A DNA stretch of 64,000 nt from contig CBDFGN010000006.1 of NCBI GenBank assembly GCA_965247065.1, forward strand, positions 2,108,001-2,172,000, read 5' to 3'. The DNA is from CBDFGN01 sp965247065. Lineage in GTDB: Bacteria; Bacteroidota; Bacteroidia; Cytophagales; Cyclobacteriaceae. The notes below the pieces were generated by a model, which saw only the letters and a program-made list of their open reading frames with translations, was not told the DNA's origin and made no database searches. The translations under genes and the position numbers were made by a program. Positions 1 through 7,894 of the stretch are shown piece by piece (the first letter of the stretch is position 1; each line of letters starts with the position of its first letter).

Positions 1-670
1 ACTTCATATTGCGTTTGAGTTTGGTTATCAGATGGACTCCGCGGAAGAACAGATTTTTAAAAAGTTCCTTACTGATGTAGCCTTTATCACCAAAGAGCTT
101 TCCGAATAATTTCTTAATAAACCGTTCAATTTTAAGAGGCTTTCTGTCATCCACATTGCCCGGTGTGAGCATAAAATCGATGATTTCACCCGTATCAGCA
201 GTGATAAGATGGAGCTTAAACCCGTAGAACCATCCGATGGAACAATGGCCTCTTTTAGCTAACCCTTCAAATACTTTATGGTTATGGATCCGTCTGTTAT
301 GACAGACCCTTAACGGAGTGCTGTCTATAAAACTTATACCTGTACACTGTCCAGTCCCTTGTGTTTTCAGATAAATAGCCATTGGCAGAAGACTTCCACT
401 ACAAAGTTCTACCATTCGGTTATAGCTTACCACATCAGGAAAGAAGGAGCGCAAGTGGCCACAAACGTATGTGTTGTAAAAGGTCTTGAAATTTCGATAT
501 CCTGAGATCTGGAACAAGACCTGTATAGTCATTACTTCGGATAAAGAAAGCTTACCAGGTTTGTTGCGCTTTTTACTTCCCAGCAATCTTTTTTCCAATT
601 TTGGGACAAAATCCAGACAAAAATCGTCAATGGAACAAAAAATTTCAGTAATTTTAGTAGCAGTTAACAT
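1..670 (-). CDS. IS982-family transposase, cut by the left edge of the window
   Basis: Reading the minus strand from an ATG at 670 gives one open frame to the window edge, with no stop. The N-terminal part is the helical region of IS982-type transposases. It is followed by a DDE-type core with SFIDSTPLRVC (first catalytic Asp), a GWFYGFKLHLIT stretch and GDKGYIS (second Asp). IS982 transposases are about 290 residues, so roughly 220 are visible and the C-terminal quarter lies outside. The enzyme would cut and rejoin the ends of its own insertion sequence. No frameshift is seen in the visible part, so this copy may be active. It is clearly different from the second, damaged IS982 copy at 61-63 kb. 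Confidence 0.85.
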   Translation of the reverse strand, partial: MLTATKITEIFCSIDDFCLDFVPKLEKRLLGSKKRNKPGKLSLSEVMTIQVLFQISGYRNFKTFYNTYVCGHLRSFFPDVVSYNRMVELCSGSLLPMAIYLKTQGTGQCTGISFIDSTPLRVCHNRRIHNHKVFEGLAKRGHCSIGWFYGFKLHLITADTGEIIDFMLTPGNVDDRKPLKIERFIKKLFGKLFGDKGYISKELFKNLFFRGVHLITKLKRNMK

Positions 671-774
671 AGGCAGAAATATTAGTTATTTTGTTGATTG
701 TCAATGACTTAATATACTAATTTTCTGCCTTTTTTCTATCAATAAACTACTCTATTTTATATCGAACTCACGTT
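1..774 (-). mobile_element. IS982-family insertion sequence, partial
   Basis: The transposase frame ends about 100 bases before a plausible element end at 761-774, where the outward-reading strand gives AACGTGAGTTCGATAT. From general memory this resembles the terminus of several Bacteroidota IS982 elements. The other end is outside the window, so neither the inverted repeat nor the target duplication can be verified and the boundary is inferred. Confidence 0.55.
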
Positions 775-1371
775 ATTTTAGTTTCACGCCTGCGCGCGCA
801 AGTTTATCCACATTTCTTTTCAGTTTTTTTTACAAACTGAAAAGAAATTCCAACCACACAAACAGTCAAAACATGGTGAAAAATCTCTTCCCCAAATCGA
901 TTTTTCACTTTTTTCCAATGGCTCACACACTTAACCCGCCTGATAATAAAAAAAGGCAAAACTGAAACTTCTTCTCCATCCTGAACTTTCCCCCTCTATT
1001 CGGCTGGCAAAAACCCGCAAACCTAAAACCCAGCTTCGCTTCCGCTCAGTCCAGACATTTGCCAGCCATTCGGTGCGGGCTTCTGGCCGGCTCCTGCCGC
1101 TTCCATCTCCCACAAGGCCCGTACGCACGGAGCCTGGCCAAGTTTCTCAATTAAGGGAAAAGGGGGGATAATAAAGGTTTGTGGGCCCCAGAAAACCCCC
1201 TCTGAGAGGAGATCTCTGCTGCGGGGGTAGTGGGGATCAAAATCGGGAGATGTTCGCTTAAAGCGGCTTAAAATGGGCCGAATTTTCAGGGCGGAAAGAA
1301 AAAGAGGAACCATTCAAATTGAACCGGTTCCTCTGATGGACTTGCTCAGAGCGCCCCCAAATGGGCCGTAA
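775..1371. other. Intergenic stretch with no supported gene
   Basis: No frame here has protein-like composition. The longest open frames, on the minus strand at 931-1313, overlap each other and are rich in Arg, Pro and Trp, as expected for chance frames in GC-rich DNA. The stretch holds the first copy of a dispersed repeat (1181-1286) that recurs at 2171-2283. Confidence 0.6.
1181..1286 (+). repeat. Dispersed intergenic repeat, copy A
   Basis: This segment aligns with 2171-2283 in the same orientation. Shared blocks include CCCTCTGAGAGG, GATCTCT, GGGGGTAG, GGGATCAAAA, and CGCTTA followed by AGCG. The copies differ by substitutions and small indels, so the duplication is old. It contains a CTCT/AGAG palindrome. 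No coding potential or known element end was recognised. Confidence 0.6.
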
Positions 1372-1674
1372 TCAGAACAGTTTCAGGGCACCCAGCAGCA
1401 GAGAAAGGGCAACAAACATGACACCCATCATCCAGCGGGTGTTTACGGCCTGGTCCCTGATCATCTTCTCTACCTGGTCGAAGCGTTTCTCTACTTGTCC
1501 GAAACGTTCTCTGGTGGTTTCTTCCATCTGTTCAAAACGCTGCTCCAGGCGCTGAATATCCTGTTTGGTAGCCAGCTCGGATGTGATCTCTGCCAGGATC
1601 TGGGCCTGCTCTTCGGCCGTGGCAGGTTGCATGCCGGCTTTGATGAGCCGTTTGGAGATGGTAAGGGTATTCAT
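1372..1674 (-). CDS. Small coiled-coil protein with a C-terminal membrane anchor
   Basis: The chosen ATG at 1674 begins MNTLTISKRLIKAGMQPATA. The frame is open further upstream, but that extension is rich in His, Pro and Trp and looks non-coding. The protein is 100 residues. Residues about 18-75 form a charged heptad-rich helix (repeated EQRFEQMEE / VEKRFDQVEK patterns), and residues about 82-100 form one hydrophobic segment (WMMGVMFVALSLLLGALKLF). This layout is that of DUF1640-like or CCDC90-like small membrane coiled coils often found next to toxin or mobile genes. Its function is unknown. It has no operon partner. Confidence 0.7.
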   Translation of the reverse strand: MNTLTISKRLIKAGMQPATAEEQAQILAEITSELATKQDIQRLEQRFEQMEETTRERFGQVEKRFDQVEKMIRDQAVNTRWMMGVMFVALSLLLGALKLF

Positions 1675-1942
1675 CTTTGGGTTGTGAAGCCAGAAGCAAA
1701 GGTGGAAAAGAGCTGCGGGCTTTGCAAATGTAGAATCACCCCACCAGTGGAAGCTCTCAGGATGTAAGTTCAAGCTCTGAAGAGGAGGCTCAATAGGGTC
1801 TCTTTTACTAGCATCTCCCACCCCATAGGTAAGAGATTTTGTCTTGAGTAGCCAGAGGGGGCTTTGTCATACAAATGAACTGCAGGTAGCTTTTAATTTC
1901 CGCAGCAACGAAGCTTAAGAATCAAATTTTTTTACAAAGTTT

Positions 1943-2197
1943 ATGGCAGTTTTTCCAAAATACGGAATCAGGGTCGGGCCCTTCAGACTTAATGAATCTT
2001 ACTATAAAAGATTCATTCAAAAATTTGGCGATAGTGAAAACAGTTCAGTAAACAAAACTGAAATATTCAAGGCTTTGATTGATAATAAAGAAATAAAAAT
2101 TAACGCTCCGTTAAGTGAAACAGACCCCGGAGACGGACCAGATTTTTCACCTAAGGAAAAATGGTGGGGCCTGTGGCCCACAGAAACCGCCCTCTGA
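1943..2197 (+). CDS. Hypothetical protein, probably truncated by repeat copy B
   Basis: The 84-residue frame begins MAVFPKYGIRVGPFRLNESY. It has normal composition up to about residue 72, then runs into the dispersed repeat at 2171, giving an unconvincing tail (GLWPTETAL). The first part looks like a real coding fragment, so the natural C-terminus may have been lost. No family was recognised. Confidence 0.3.
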   Translation: MAVFPKYGIRVGPFRLNESYYKRFIQKFGDSENSSVNKTEIFKALIDNKEIKINAPLSETDPGDGPDFSPKEKWWGLWPTETAL

Positions 2198-2283
2198 GAG
2201 GTGATCTCTCTGGGGGGGTAGTTGTGTGTGGGATCAAAAGCGGAGACGAGTCGCTTAGAGCGTCTAGAAATGGCTCAATTTGA
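2171..2283 (+). repeat. Dispersed intergenic repeat, copy B
   Basis: Second copy of the segment at 1181-1286, in the same orientation and about 1 kb away. It directly precedes a hairpin (2296-2317) that looks like an IS200/IS605 right end, so the repeat may mark the flank of an old insertion. Confidence 0.6.
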
Positions 2284-2290
2284 CTTCTGA

Positions 2291-2412
2291 CATCTCCCAC
2301 CGATAGAATCCGGTGGGGTTCTTGCACCACGCTTAGGCCGCTGCCTTACGTTTTGGCACACTGGCCATTGCCCTGGCCAGGATATTTTTGTATAAATATA
2401 ATTTGATATGCC
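2291..2412 (-). mobile_element. Relic of an IS200/IS605-like element (tail of a TnpB-like frame plus right-end hairpin)
   Basis: On the minus strand a short frame from about 2412 to the stop at 2333-2335 ends YKNILARAMASVPKRKAAA. Its KNILA resembles the conserved tail of TnpB proteins. Just downstream, 2296-2317 can fold into a stem (CCCACCG / CGGTGGG, 8-base loop) followed by a short unpaired tail. Subterminal hairpins of this kind mark the right ends of IS200/IS605 elements, next to the omegaRNA guide. Nothing else of the element is present. A plain transcription terminator is the alternative. Confidence 0.3.
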
Positions 2413-2531
2413 CAGGGTAACAAGTAGCGCTTTCATCCCACGGCTAAAGCCACAAAGTAAGGATGGGTGCGCTTTTCTCTTAAAAATTTTCTATATTTCG
2501 ATTATTCACTAACCTTTAATTAAGAACTGAC
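2413..2531. other. Non-coding leader of the repeat lipoprotein gene
   Basis: No gene is seen. The stretch contains CCCACGGCTAAAGCC (about 2438-2452), which could be half of another IS200/IS605-type terminal hairpin, and an AT-rich segment just before the lipoprotein start. Confidence 0.3.
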
Positions 2532-2888
2532 ATGACTTCCTTCTTGAATATGCTTAAATCAATGGCCATTGCAGGAATGATGCTTTTATTCTTTGTGGCT
2601 GTAACAATGAGTTCATGTGGCGGTACTCCAAAAGACCAAGGATCGGAAAGTGAAGAACATCCCGAGGGCGAAGAACAACCGACGGATAGTGCTGCAGCGG
2701 CGGTGGCAGACAAAGAGCACCCCGAGGGCGAAGAACAACCGACGGATAGCGCTGCAGCGGCGGTGGCAGACAAAGAGCACCCCGAGGGCGAAGAACAACC
2801 GACGGATAGCGCTGCAGCGGCGGTGGCAGACGAAGAGCACCCCGAAGGTGAGAAAGAGGCTGAGGCCAAAGGAGAGGGAGAGCAGTAG
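2532..2888 (+). CDS. Small lipoprotein made of three 20-residue acidic repeats
   Basis: The 118-residue product begins with a signal sequence ending in a lipobox (FVAVTMSSC, Cys at about residue 29), so it should be lipid-anchored in the cell envelope. After a short linker it consists of the unit EHPEGEEQPTDSAAAAVADK repeated three times, plus a partial fourth copy and an acidic Glu/Lys tail. The coding DNA repeats with an exact 60-bp period (2655-2834) and very few differences, so the array expanded recently and may vary in length between strains. No enzymatic motif is present. Surface spacer or adhesion roles are possible but unproven. Confidence 0.7.
   Translation: MTSFLNMLKSMAIAGMMLLFFVAVTMSSCGGTPKDQGSESEEHPEGEEQPTDSAAAAVADKEHPEGEEQPTDSAAAAVADKEHPEGEEQPTDSAAAAVADEEHPEGEKEAEAKGEGEQ
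2655..2834 (+). repeat. Tandem repeat, 3 x 60 bp, inside the lipoprotein gene
   Basis: Three units of exactly 60 bp follow each other and are nearly identical, with single changes such as GAACAT against GAGCAC and TAGTGC against TAGCGC. A partial fourth unit runs to about 2852. The period keeps the reading frame, so gain or loss of units lengthens or shortens the protein by 20 residues. Confidence 0.9.
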
Positions 2889-3296
2889 GGTCCCAATAAA
2901 TCAACTGCCCGGGTTGGTTCTCTTGAATGAGAATGTAGTTTCAACATGACCCCGGTTTACCTTCGATCTCCAGGACAGGGTAAGCCAAAAAGTTTATATA
3001 TCGTGCCGTAAAACCCTAGGTTTGGAGATAGTGAGTTTGGATGAGTTTGGAGACGAGTAAGGGTCAGTGTGGTTGTGAAGTGGGTGTAGAGTGTAAAGTT
3101 TTGCAAAGATGGCCGCTCTTTGCCATCTTTGCTGGGTGAGGGTGAACCTGGGTGCATTACTTGGCCGCAAATGCGGGAGGGCTATTGCGGAACCGGCGCC
3201 GGGGAAAAATAGAAAAAAATAAAGGTTGACTTTTTTTCATCAGGCAAACGGGTTTTTGCGGGTGGGCCGGTTTACCGGGGCCTGGATGCCTTTATC
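2889..3296. other. Intergenic stretch with no supported gene
   Basis: The only frame of note (minus, 2957-3157) is Ser/Pro/Thr-rich and matches nothing I recognise. The end near 3180-3290 is GC-rich with runs of A and T and lies downstream of the rep gene. It may hold that gene's terminator, but no clean hairpin with a T tract was found. Confidence 0.5.
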
Positions 3297-4322
3297 TCAA
3301 TTTTTTAGATCATCTTCATTTTCTTTTTTCAGCACCTTGTTGCAGTAGGAGGCCCGGTTTTTGATCCGTGTTTTGGGATCCGAGTCCATCACCTGCCACT
3401 GGTAGATCAGTTCGTTGAGCCGCTTCAATCCAATCCGGGGGGCGTGCTTGAAGAAAACAGATTCAGAGACCTTCCACACACCGATCAATGCTTCCCCGCA
3501 TCTTTTATGTGCTTCGGAATATTGCTTCCATTCCTCGATCTTATCGTGGGTGGTTTTCGCTTTGCCGAAGATGAAATTGAGGCCAATGACCGGTGGTCTT
3601 CCATGTCCGGAGAACCGGGCAAAAACCTTTTCGATGACAAAGCCCTCGAAGTCCGTTCCCTTGAATTCTTCCAGAGGTTCTTCGGTGGTTTTTTTAACAA
3701 ACATATTTGTACTTCGATACTTCTTTTCACAGTCCATCAACTTGCGGTATTTGTCAATATCGACGTACCATTTACCAGTGTCTTTGAAGGCTGAGAAGAA
3801 CTCCCATAGCCGGGTTGAATACCAGCTTTTGAATTTCATATAAGGTTCAAGCTCGAAACTCGAATAGTGGGCAAGCTCCATAAGAAGCTTGTGCATGGTA
3901 CCATTGAATACCATCGTGATAGTTCCTTCCCGGTATCCATATTCATATCCATCCTTTTTGAGGCTTGTATTTGTGTTAATCAGGTGCTTGGGAATGTAGA
4001 TTTCTTTCTCGGGATCTTCGAAGGCCCAGTATGTTTTCATTAGCCCGTCCAATGCATCCTTGCAATATTTGTAGGCGTTCTTTGAATCGTTAACTTCAGA
4101 TGCCCGAACAATGTCGGAAACGCGAAACTGATAGTAAGGCATCATCTGGTAATTATTCTTCCTTATTTCGGACAGTACCAGGCCTATGATCCGCTTGCCA
4201 TAGACCCCTACATTGGATTGCCTTGCAAAAGTGATCTGCCAGTTCTGCTTGATCAGCCCTTTGCAGTCTTTTGGCTCAAAGACCAGGGGCAAAGTTGTTT
4301 GTGTGGATCGCTTGTCTGTCAT
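3297..4322 (-). CDS. Rep_3-family plasmid replication initiator protein
   Basis: The 341-residue protein has the two winged-helix layout of Rep_3/RepB initiators. It has an N-terminal block with NWQITFARQSNVGVYGKRI, then QFRVSDIVRASEV, then the typical HKLLMELAHYSSFELEPYMKF and STRLWEFFSAFKDTGKW segment, which corresponds to the family signature for a wing helix with SxRLYE. Such proteins bind iterons, open the origin and recruit the replicative helicase. I start at the ATG at 4322; a TTG at 4331 is the alternative. Immediately upstream lie short repeats matching iterons (4337-4423). The gene is complete, which points to an integrated plasmid or to the window being part of a replicon that uses it. 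Confidence 0.85.
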   Translation of the reverse strand: MTDKRSTQTTLPLVFEPKDCKGLIKQNWQITFARQSNVGVYGKRIIGLVLSEIRKNNYQMMPYYQFRVSDIVRASEVNDSKNAYKYCKDALDGLMKTYWAFEDPEKEIYIPKHLINTNTSLKKDGYEYGYREGTITMVFNGTMHKLLMELAHYSSFELEPYMKFKSWYSTRLWEFFSAFKDTGKWYVDIDKYRKLMDCEKKYRSTNMFVKKTTEEPLEEFKGTDFEGFVIEKVFARFSGHGRPPVIGLNFIFGKAKTTHDKIEEWKQYSEAHKRCGEALIGVWKVSESVFFKHAPRIGLKRLNELIYQWQVMDSDPKTRIKNRASYCNKVLKKENEDDLKN

Positions 4323-4336
4323 GGGCTGCAAGATAA

Positions 4337-4423
4337 TAAAGCAATTTGTAAAATAAAAGTTGCTTTGAGTGGTCTAAAAGTTGCTTTAATCGTGATCACT
4401 CTTTAAAATATATAGCAACTACT
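4337..4423. repeat. Iteron-like repeats upstream of the Rep_3 gene
   Basis: The 12-mer AAAAGTTGCTTT occurs at 4355-4366 and 4376-4387, exactly 21 bp apart, about two helical turns. Related cores occur inverted: AAAGCAATTT around 4338-4347 and AGCAACT at 4414-4420. Direct repeats spaced by two turns, with inverted half-copies near the initiator promoter, are typical of iteron origins and of Rep autorepression sites. The array is short, so part of the origin may lie elsewhere or be lost. Confidence 0.55.
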
Positions 4424-4427
4424 TATG

Positions 4428-6428
4428 TTATTTCACTATTTTATTTAGCATCTTTTCTGAAGAAATTGTGGTTATATCATATCGAATTGCGAAGTCCTTA
4501 TAAAAGGTCCGAAAATCGTCTTCTAAAATCGGGCGTAATCGGATTTTATTGTCAAAAAGAAAGTAGCAATAATTTGTGATGCAATTATGATACGCCCCAA
4601 TTTCTTGATAGTTGGATACAGCAGCTCCTAGTGCCTGATTGATGATTAATTGATAGTAGTAACCGTGAAGACTATACTCTGGGTTTTTACCAATAGAATT
4701 TTCGGCCGACTGTAGAATAGTAATTATATAAAAAGGGTATGCTGGAATTAGGTTCTTTCCAATAATCTCATTTACCACAGTTGTTGAGTTATCAATCCTC
4801 TTTAGGATCTCATTCTCCTCGAGAAAGTCTTCGCTCAATCTATGCCATTTGCGAATCAATCTGTCCCTCAATTCCGGACCTGCCTCTAGTATTTCATATT
4901 GATCAAAGTCCTTAAAAAGACTGTGTGTTTCGTTGGATGTATAATCTTCATATTGTAACAATCTATTACCAGTTAGAACTATATTGGGGAAGAGGCTTAT
5001 TAGGTTTTTCAACAACGTTCCTTTGAATTTCTTCTCACCTTTGAACAGATGAAAATCATCAATTAGTATCACCACCCTAGTGTTGTCCTCTTGCTGGAAA
5101 ACTGATAGATCATCTTTGTATTGGTTTCTAAAGCTATCTTCAACCAGTGTCTGCAGTCGGTCCTTCGAGATTTTATTGATATTAGAAACTGACAGCGAGA
5201 TTGGTAAAAAACCGTTGTTGTAAAATCCCTGGGATAATCTCTTTAGCAATATTGTCTTTCCAGAGCTTTCCTCGCCTACAACTAAAATCTTGGCAGGAAG
5301 TCCCTTATGCTCAAGATTAATTGAGCTGATTACTGTTTGCTCAGATTTCTCCGGATTAACATCTACCAGGTTGGGATATACAAAAATATCGTCTAGCAAT
5401 ACATCATCTTTTCCAGGGTGAGTGAACGATGCTCCGGCATTGTTGAGAAGGTCTATTGTGGACTGTTGAAGATTATATTTTTTTGATTTCAGATTTGGCC
5501 CTCGCTGGAAGTCCTTCCAATCAGTATCTTCAAGTAACTCGTATCTACCATCCACCCACCTAACAACTGCCATTCGTATTTGAGCCTTGGTGAGATCAAC
5601 TCCAATAATGTTGAATCCACTTCTAGTCTTATTCTTTGAGTCTTGTAAGACTGGTGCTTCAAAATACCAAGTGTTATTTCCACTTAGATTGCTATGGTAT
5701 CCTTTAGAACTTGTGTGTTCATGACCTGAGATGACAATATCTGATGTAGATTCCAGATGATTCCTAAAATCCCTTGCATTCTCAGGTGTTTGCCAATTGT
5801 AAGGATGATGGAGAACGCTGATCACAACATCGGCTTCTTGATTTTCCCAGTTTTGAGCAAAAAGTTCTACAGGGAATAGCATTCTGCCTAGTTCCTCTTT
5901 TCGTCTTGAAAACCATGATGTGTTGTACGCCAACACCCGAATTTTGTAGTTTTCCAGTTGGATATGATGTTGTGTAAGAAGTTTTTCCTTTGTTTGGGCT
6001 GGTTCAACTCCAAACGCACTCTTGACAAACTCAAAATAATATTTCTGTGGCTCCAGGCATTTTTCCAAAATCTCTTCATCAATATCAGTGAAGGTTCCAG
6101 GATCGAAGCTATTCAAGGCAAGTTCTCTTAATTTCACTTTTGACGGATCAAAGTAACAATCATGGTTGCCAGGTGCCGTAATCACATCAATACTTAATTT
6201 GGTGTAATTCTCAATTTCTTTTCTTAGCGTTAAGATCAAGTCGGTTGCAATCGAATACTCTTCGCCCTTGCCAGAAAAGGCGATATCACCGCTTATGACC
6301 ACCAGACATTTGTCAAATCGCTTTAAGGTATTTTTGACAAAATCAAATATTCTATTACGTCTTTTGGTTATGACGTTATTACTTCTTTTTAGGTGAATAT
6401 CACTCAGATGAAGGATTGCAAGTCGCAT
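4428..6428 (-). CDS. Metallophosphoesterase fused to a STAND-like P-loop NTPase, candidate defence effector
   Basis: The 666-residue protein starts with a complete calcineurin-like metallophosphoesterase domain (about 1-290): DIH at 10-12, SGD at 46-48, GNHD at 87-90, LHH at 206-208 and GHEH at 235-238, all intact. After a linker comes a P-loop NTPase: Walker A GEESSGKT at about 385-392 and Walker B VVILIDD at about 452-458, followed by NTPase and helical segments of the STAND/NACHT type. Effector-NTPase fusions of this design act in bacterial immunity, where sensing triggers the effector. This protein ends only about 200 residues after Walker B and has no repeat sensor domain, so it is either a short form or 3'-truncated at the rep region. 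It is transcribed away from a RES-Xre module. The function is inferred from architecture. Confidence 0.75.
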   Translation of the reverse strand: MRLAILHLSDIHLKRSNNVITKRRNRIFDFVKNTLKRFDKCLVVISGDIAFSGKGEEYSIATDLILTLRKEIENYTKLSIDVITAPGNHDCYFDPSKVKLRELALNSFDPGTFTDIDEEILEKCLEPQKYYFEFVKSAFGVEPAQTKEKLLTQHHIQLENYKIRVLAYNTSWFSRRKEELGRMLFPVELFAQNWENQEADVVISVLHHPYNWQTPENARDFRNHLESTSDIVISGHEHTSSKGYHSNLSGNNTWYFEAPVLQDSKNKTRSGFNIIGVDLTKAQIRMAVVRWVDGRYELLEDTDWKDFQRGPNLKSKKYNLQQSTIDLLNNAGASFTHPGKDDVLLDDIFVYPNLVDVNPEKSEQTVISSINLEHKGLPAKILVVGEESSGKTILLKRLSQGFYNNGFLPISLSVSNINKISKDRLQTLVEDSFRNQYKDDLSVFQQEDNTRVVILIDDFHLFKGEKKFKGTLLKNLISLFPNIVLTGNRLLQYEDYTSNETHSLFKDFDQYEILEAGPELRDRLIRKWHRLSEDFLEENEILKRIDNSTTVVNEIIGKNLIPAYPFYIITILQSAENSIGKNPEYSLHGYYYQLIINQALGAAVSNYQEIGAYHNCITNYCYFLFDNKIRLRPILEDDFRTFYKDFAIRYDITTISSEKMLNKIVK

Positions 6429-6500
6429 CGAATTCGAATTTAGTTTGTCATCCGGCTTTAATTGCTACACTACCGGAAGATAGCAATTTCACTAAAATAG

Positions 6501-6514
6501 ATTAACCGGTTAAT
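6501..6514. promoter_or_regulatory. Perfect 14-bp palindrome in the divergent promoter region
   Basis: ATTAACCGGTTAAT lies about 75 bp upstream of the phosphoesterase-NTPase start and about 320 bp before the antitoxin gene. A perfect palindrome of this size in a divergent intergenic region is a plausible operator for a dimeric repressor. No protein is assigned to it. The rest of the 6429-6831 gap shows no gene. Confidence 0.35.
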
Positions 6515-6831
6515 TTAACGAGATTATTAGAGATTGGCATTATAGGTAGAGGGAAGGGGTGTCATAATAGAATTGGCCGTTTAAGCTAACAATTTATTTT
6601 AACAGGAACAAGATCTTCATCCTACTCCTAGATTCACATGCGCACCATGTCCATTAAAACTGTTAAATTTTAGAATGTTCAAAAAGCTGAAGACCGTACT
6701 CGGGAACCTCTACACAATCAGGGTCAAATGAAACCACGGAGAAATATGAGCTTTCATTTCACTATCGCAACTTTCTATTCTCAAAAATCGTTTATATATT
6801 GGAGTGTCATCTGAGAATAGATCTGTTTCAT

Positions 6832-7332
6832 ATGAGACAATCTACTAAGACTTTAACAAATGTTCAAAATTATGGAGATGTATTCGACGTGTCGGATTTG
6901 TCACAGAACATTGTTACAGTATTTAACATAGAAGGCAAACGGCGTTTGAACAACTTGCGAAAACTATTGGGCTATGAGGGGGTAGGGGAGTTAAAGATTC
7001 CTGGATCCTTTTTAAGCGTAATGCCGAAAATCACTAACCTGCCGGTCACTGATGTTGCGCAGCTGCTTGATATAAGCAAATCTACTTACTATCGGGTGAA
7101 AGAGGAAGACATTCTCGAAATGGAAACTGTCGACAAGCTCTCCAGTGTGCTCAGAATCTACCAAAGAGGATTAGAGGCTTTTGAAGATGATAAGGAAGAC
7201 TTTGAAGATTGGCTTAATACCAAAATCCCATCATTAGGCAATAAGGAACCTCTGGAACTTTTGAAAACGGAAAACGGAAGATTAGCCGTTCGGGATGCCA
7301 TAGACCGCATTGAGCACAGTGTCTACGGCTAG
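6832..7332 (+). CDS. Xre/MbcA/ParS-type antitoxin of a RES-Xre module
   Basis: I start at the ATG at 6832 (MRQSTKTLTNVQNYGDVF); a TTG at 6799 would add 11 residues. The product is 166 residues. It carries an Xre-like helix-turn-helix in the middle (VAQLLDISKSTYYRVKEED) and the C-terminal DUF2384 antitoxin region (YQRGLEAFEDDKEDFEDWLNT, LGNKEPLELLKTENGRLAVRDAIDRIEHSVYG), which binds and blocks the toxin. Antitoxins of this family usually repress their own operon through the HTH. The stop codon overlaps the GTG start of the next gene (TAGTG), so the two proteins are translationally coupled, as expected for a toxin-antitoxin pair. Confidence 0.9.
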   Translation: MRQSTKTLTNVQNYGDVFDVSDLSQNIVTVFNIEGKRRLNNLRKLLGYEGVGELKIPGSFLSVMPKITNLPVTDVAQLLDISKSTYYRVKEEDILEMETVDKLSSVLRIYQRGLEAFEDDKEDFEDWLNTKIPSLGNKEPLELLKTENGRLAVRDAIDRIEHSVYG

Positions 7333-7805
7333 TGCTGGTCTATAAGATTGACAAAAAGAAGTACAAGGACGTATTCCCACCACGCGGGTCATTGCATAGT
7401 GACGGGAGATGGAGCAGGAGAGACATGTGGGTGGTGTACACCTCAGAAAACATTGCACTCGCCAAACTTGAGGCTCTTGCCAACTCCGGGAGGAAGATTC
7501 CCAAGAACCGCATTCTCAGAATCATCAATATAAAAGATGATGCACCCATTATTGAAATAACCCCTGACGATTTACCTTCTAATTGGGCTGCTACACCTTA
7601 TCCTAAGGGGTTGGCAAATATCATAAGGAGAATAATCGAGTCTAAATCATTTGTAGCAGCAATTGTTCCATCTGTGCAATCCAAACGAGAAAGGAGCATG
7701 TTGTTATTGCCGGATTTTCCTGAATTTGAAGAGCATGTACAGGAAGAGGATACGGTCGACGAATATTTTGATCCCAGGTTGAAAAAGGAGGAAGCTTCAG
7801 GATAG
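7332..7805 (+). CDS. RES-domain toxin (NAD+-degrading)
   Basis: The 157-residue protein begins at a GTG that overlaps the antitoxin stop. The RES signature is visible: an Arg-Gly pair near the start (PPRGSLHSDGRWSRRDMWVVYTSENIALAKLEALAN), where Arg, Tyr and Glu correspond to the conserved R-x-YxS-xE residues, then PxGLANIIRRIIESKSFVAAIVPSVQSKRERSMLLLPDFPEF for the C-terminal half with its Ser/Asn-type end. RES toxins break down NAD+ and stop growth when the antitoxin is lost. They stabilise plasmids and islands and occur in defence regions. Size and position match the family, and no damage is seen. Confidence 0.9.
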   Translation: MLVYKIDKKKYKDVFPPRGSLHSDGRWSRRDMWVVYTSENIALAKLEALANSGRKIPKNRILRIINIKDDAPIIEITPDDLPSNWAATPYPKGLANIIRRIIESKSFVAAIVPSVQSKRERSMLLLPDFPEFEEHVQEEDTVDEYFDPRLKKEEASG

Positions 7806-7894
7806 TTGAATAGATAATAACTATTGGCATGAAAAAGTGGTGTGAAATAACGAGGCACTTCGATAATCCGGATATCAGAGAGAATCACATCAAG

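Noticed and set aside
931..1313. Two overlapping minus-strand frames of 65 and 96 residues
   Set aside because: Low-complexity Arg/Pro/Trp-rich translations that run across a non-coding dispersed repeat; no start signal or family resemblance.
2655..2834. Repeat array resembling a CRISPR
   Set aside because: The 60-bp units are contiguous with no unique spacers, keep the reading frame and code for protein repeats; there are no cas genes.
2516..2949. Long frames on both strands across the lipoprotein gene
   Set aside because: All are shadows of the 60-bp repeat, which lacks stops in several frames; only the plus frame with a signal peptide and lipobox is believable.
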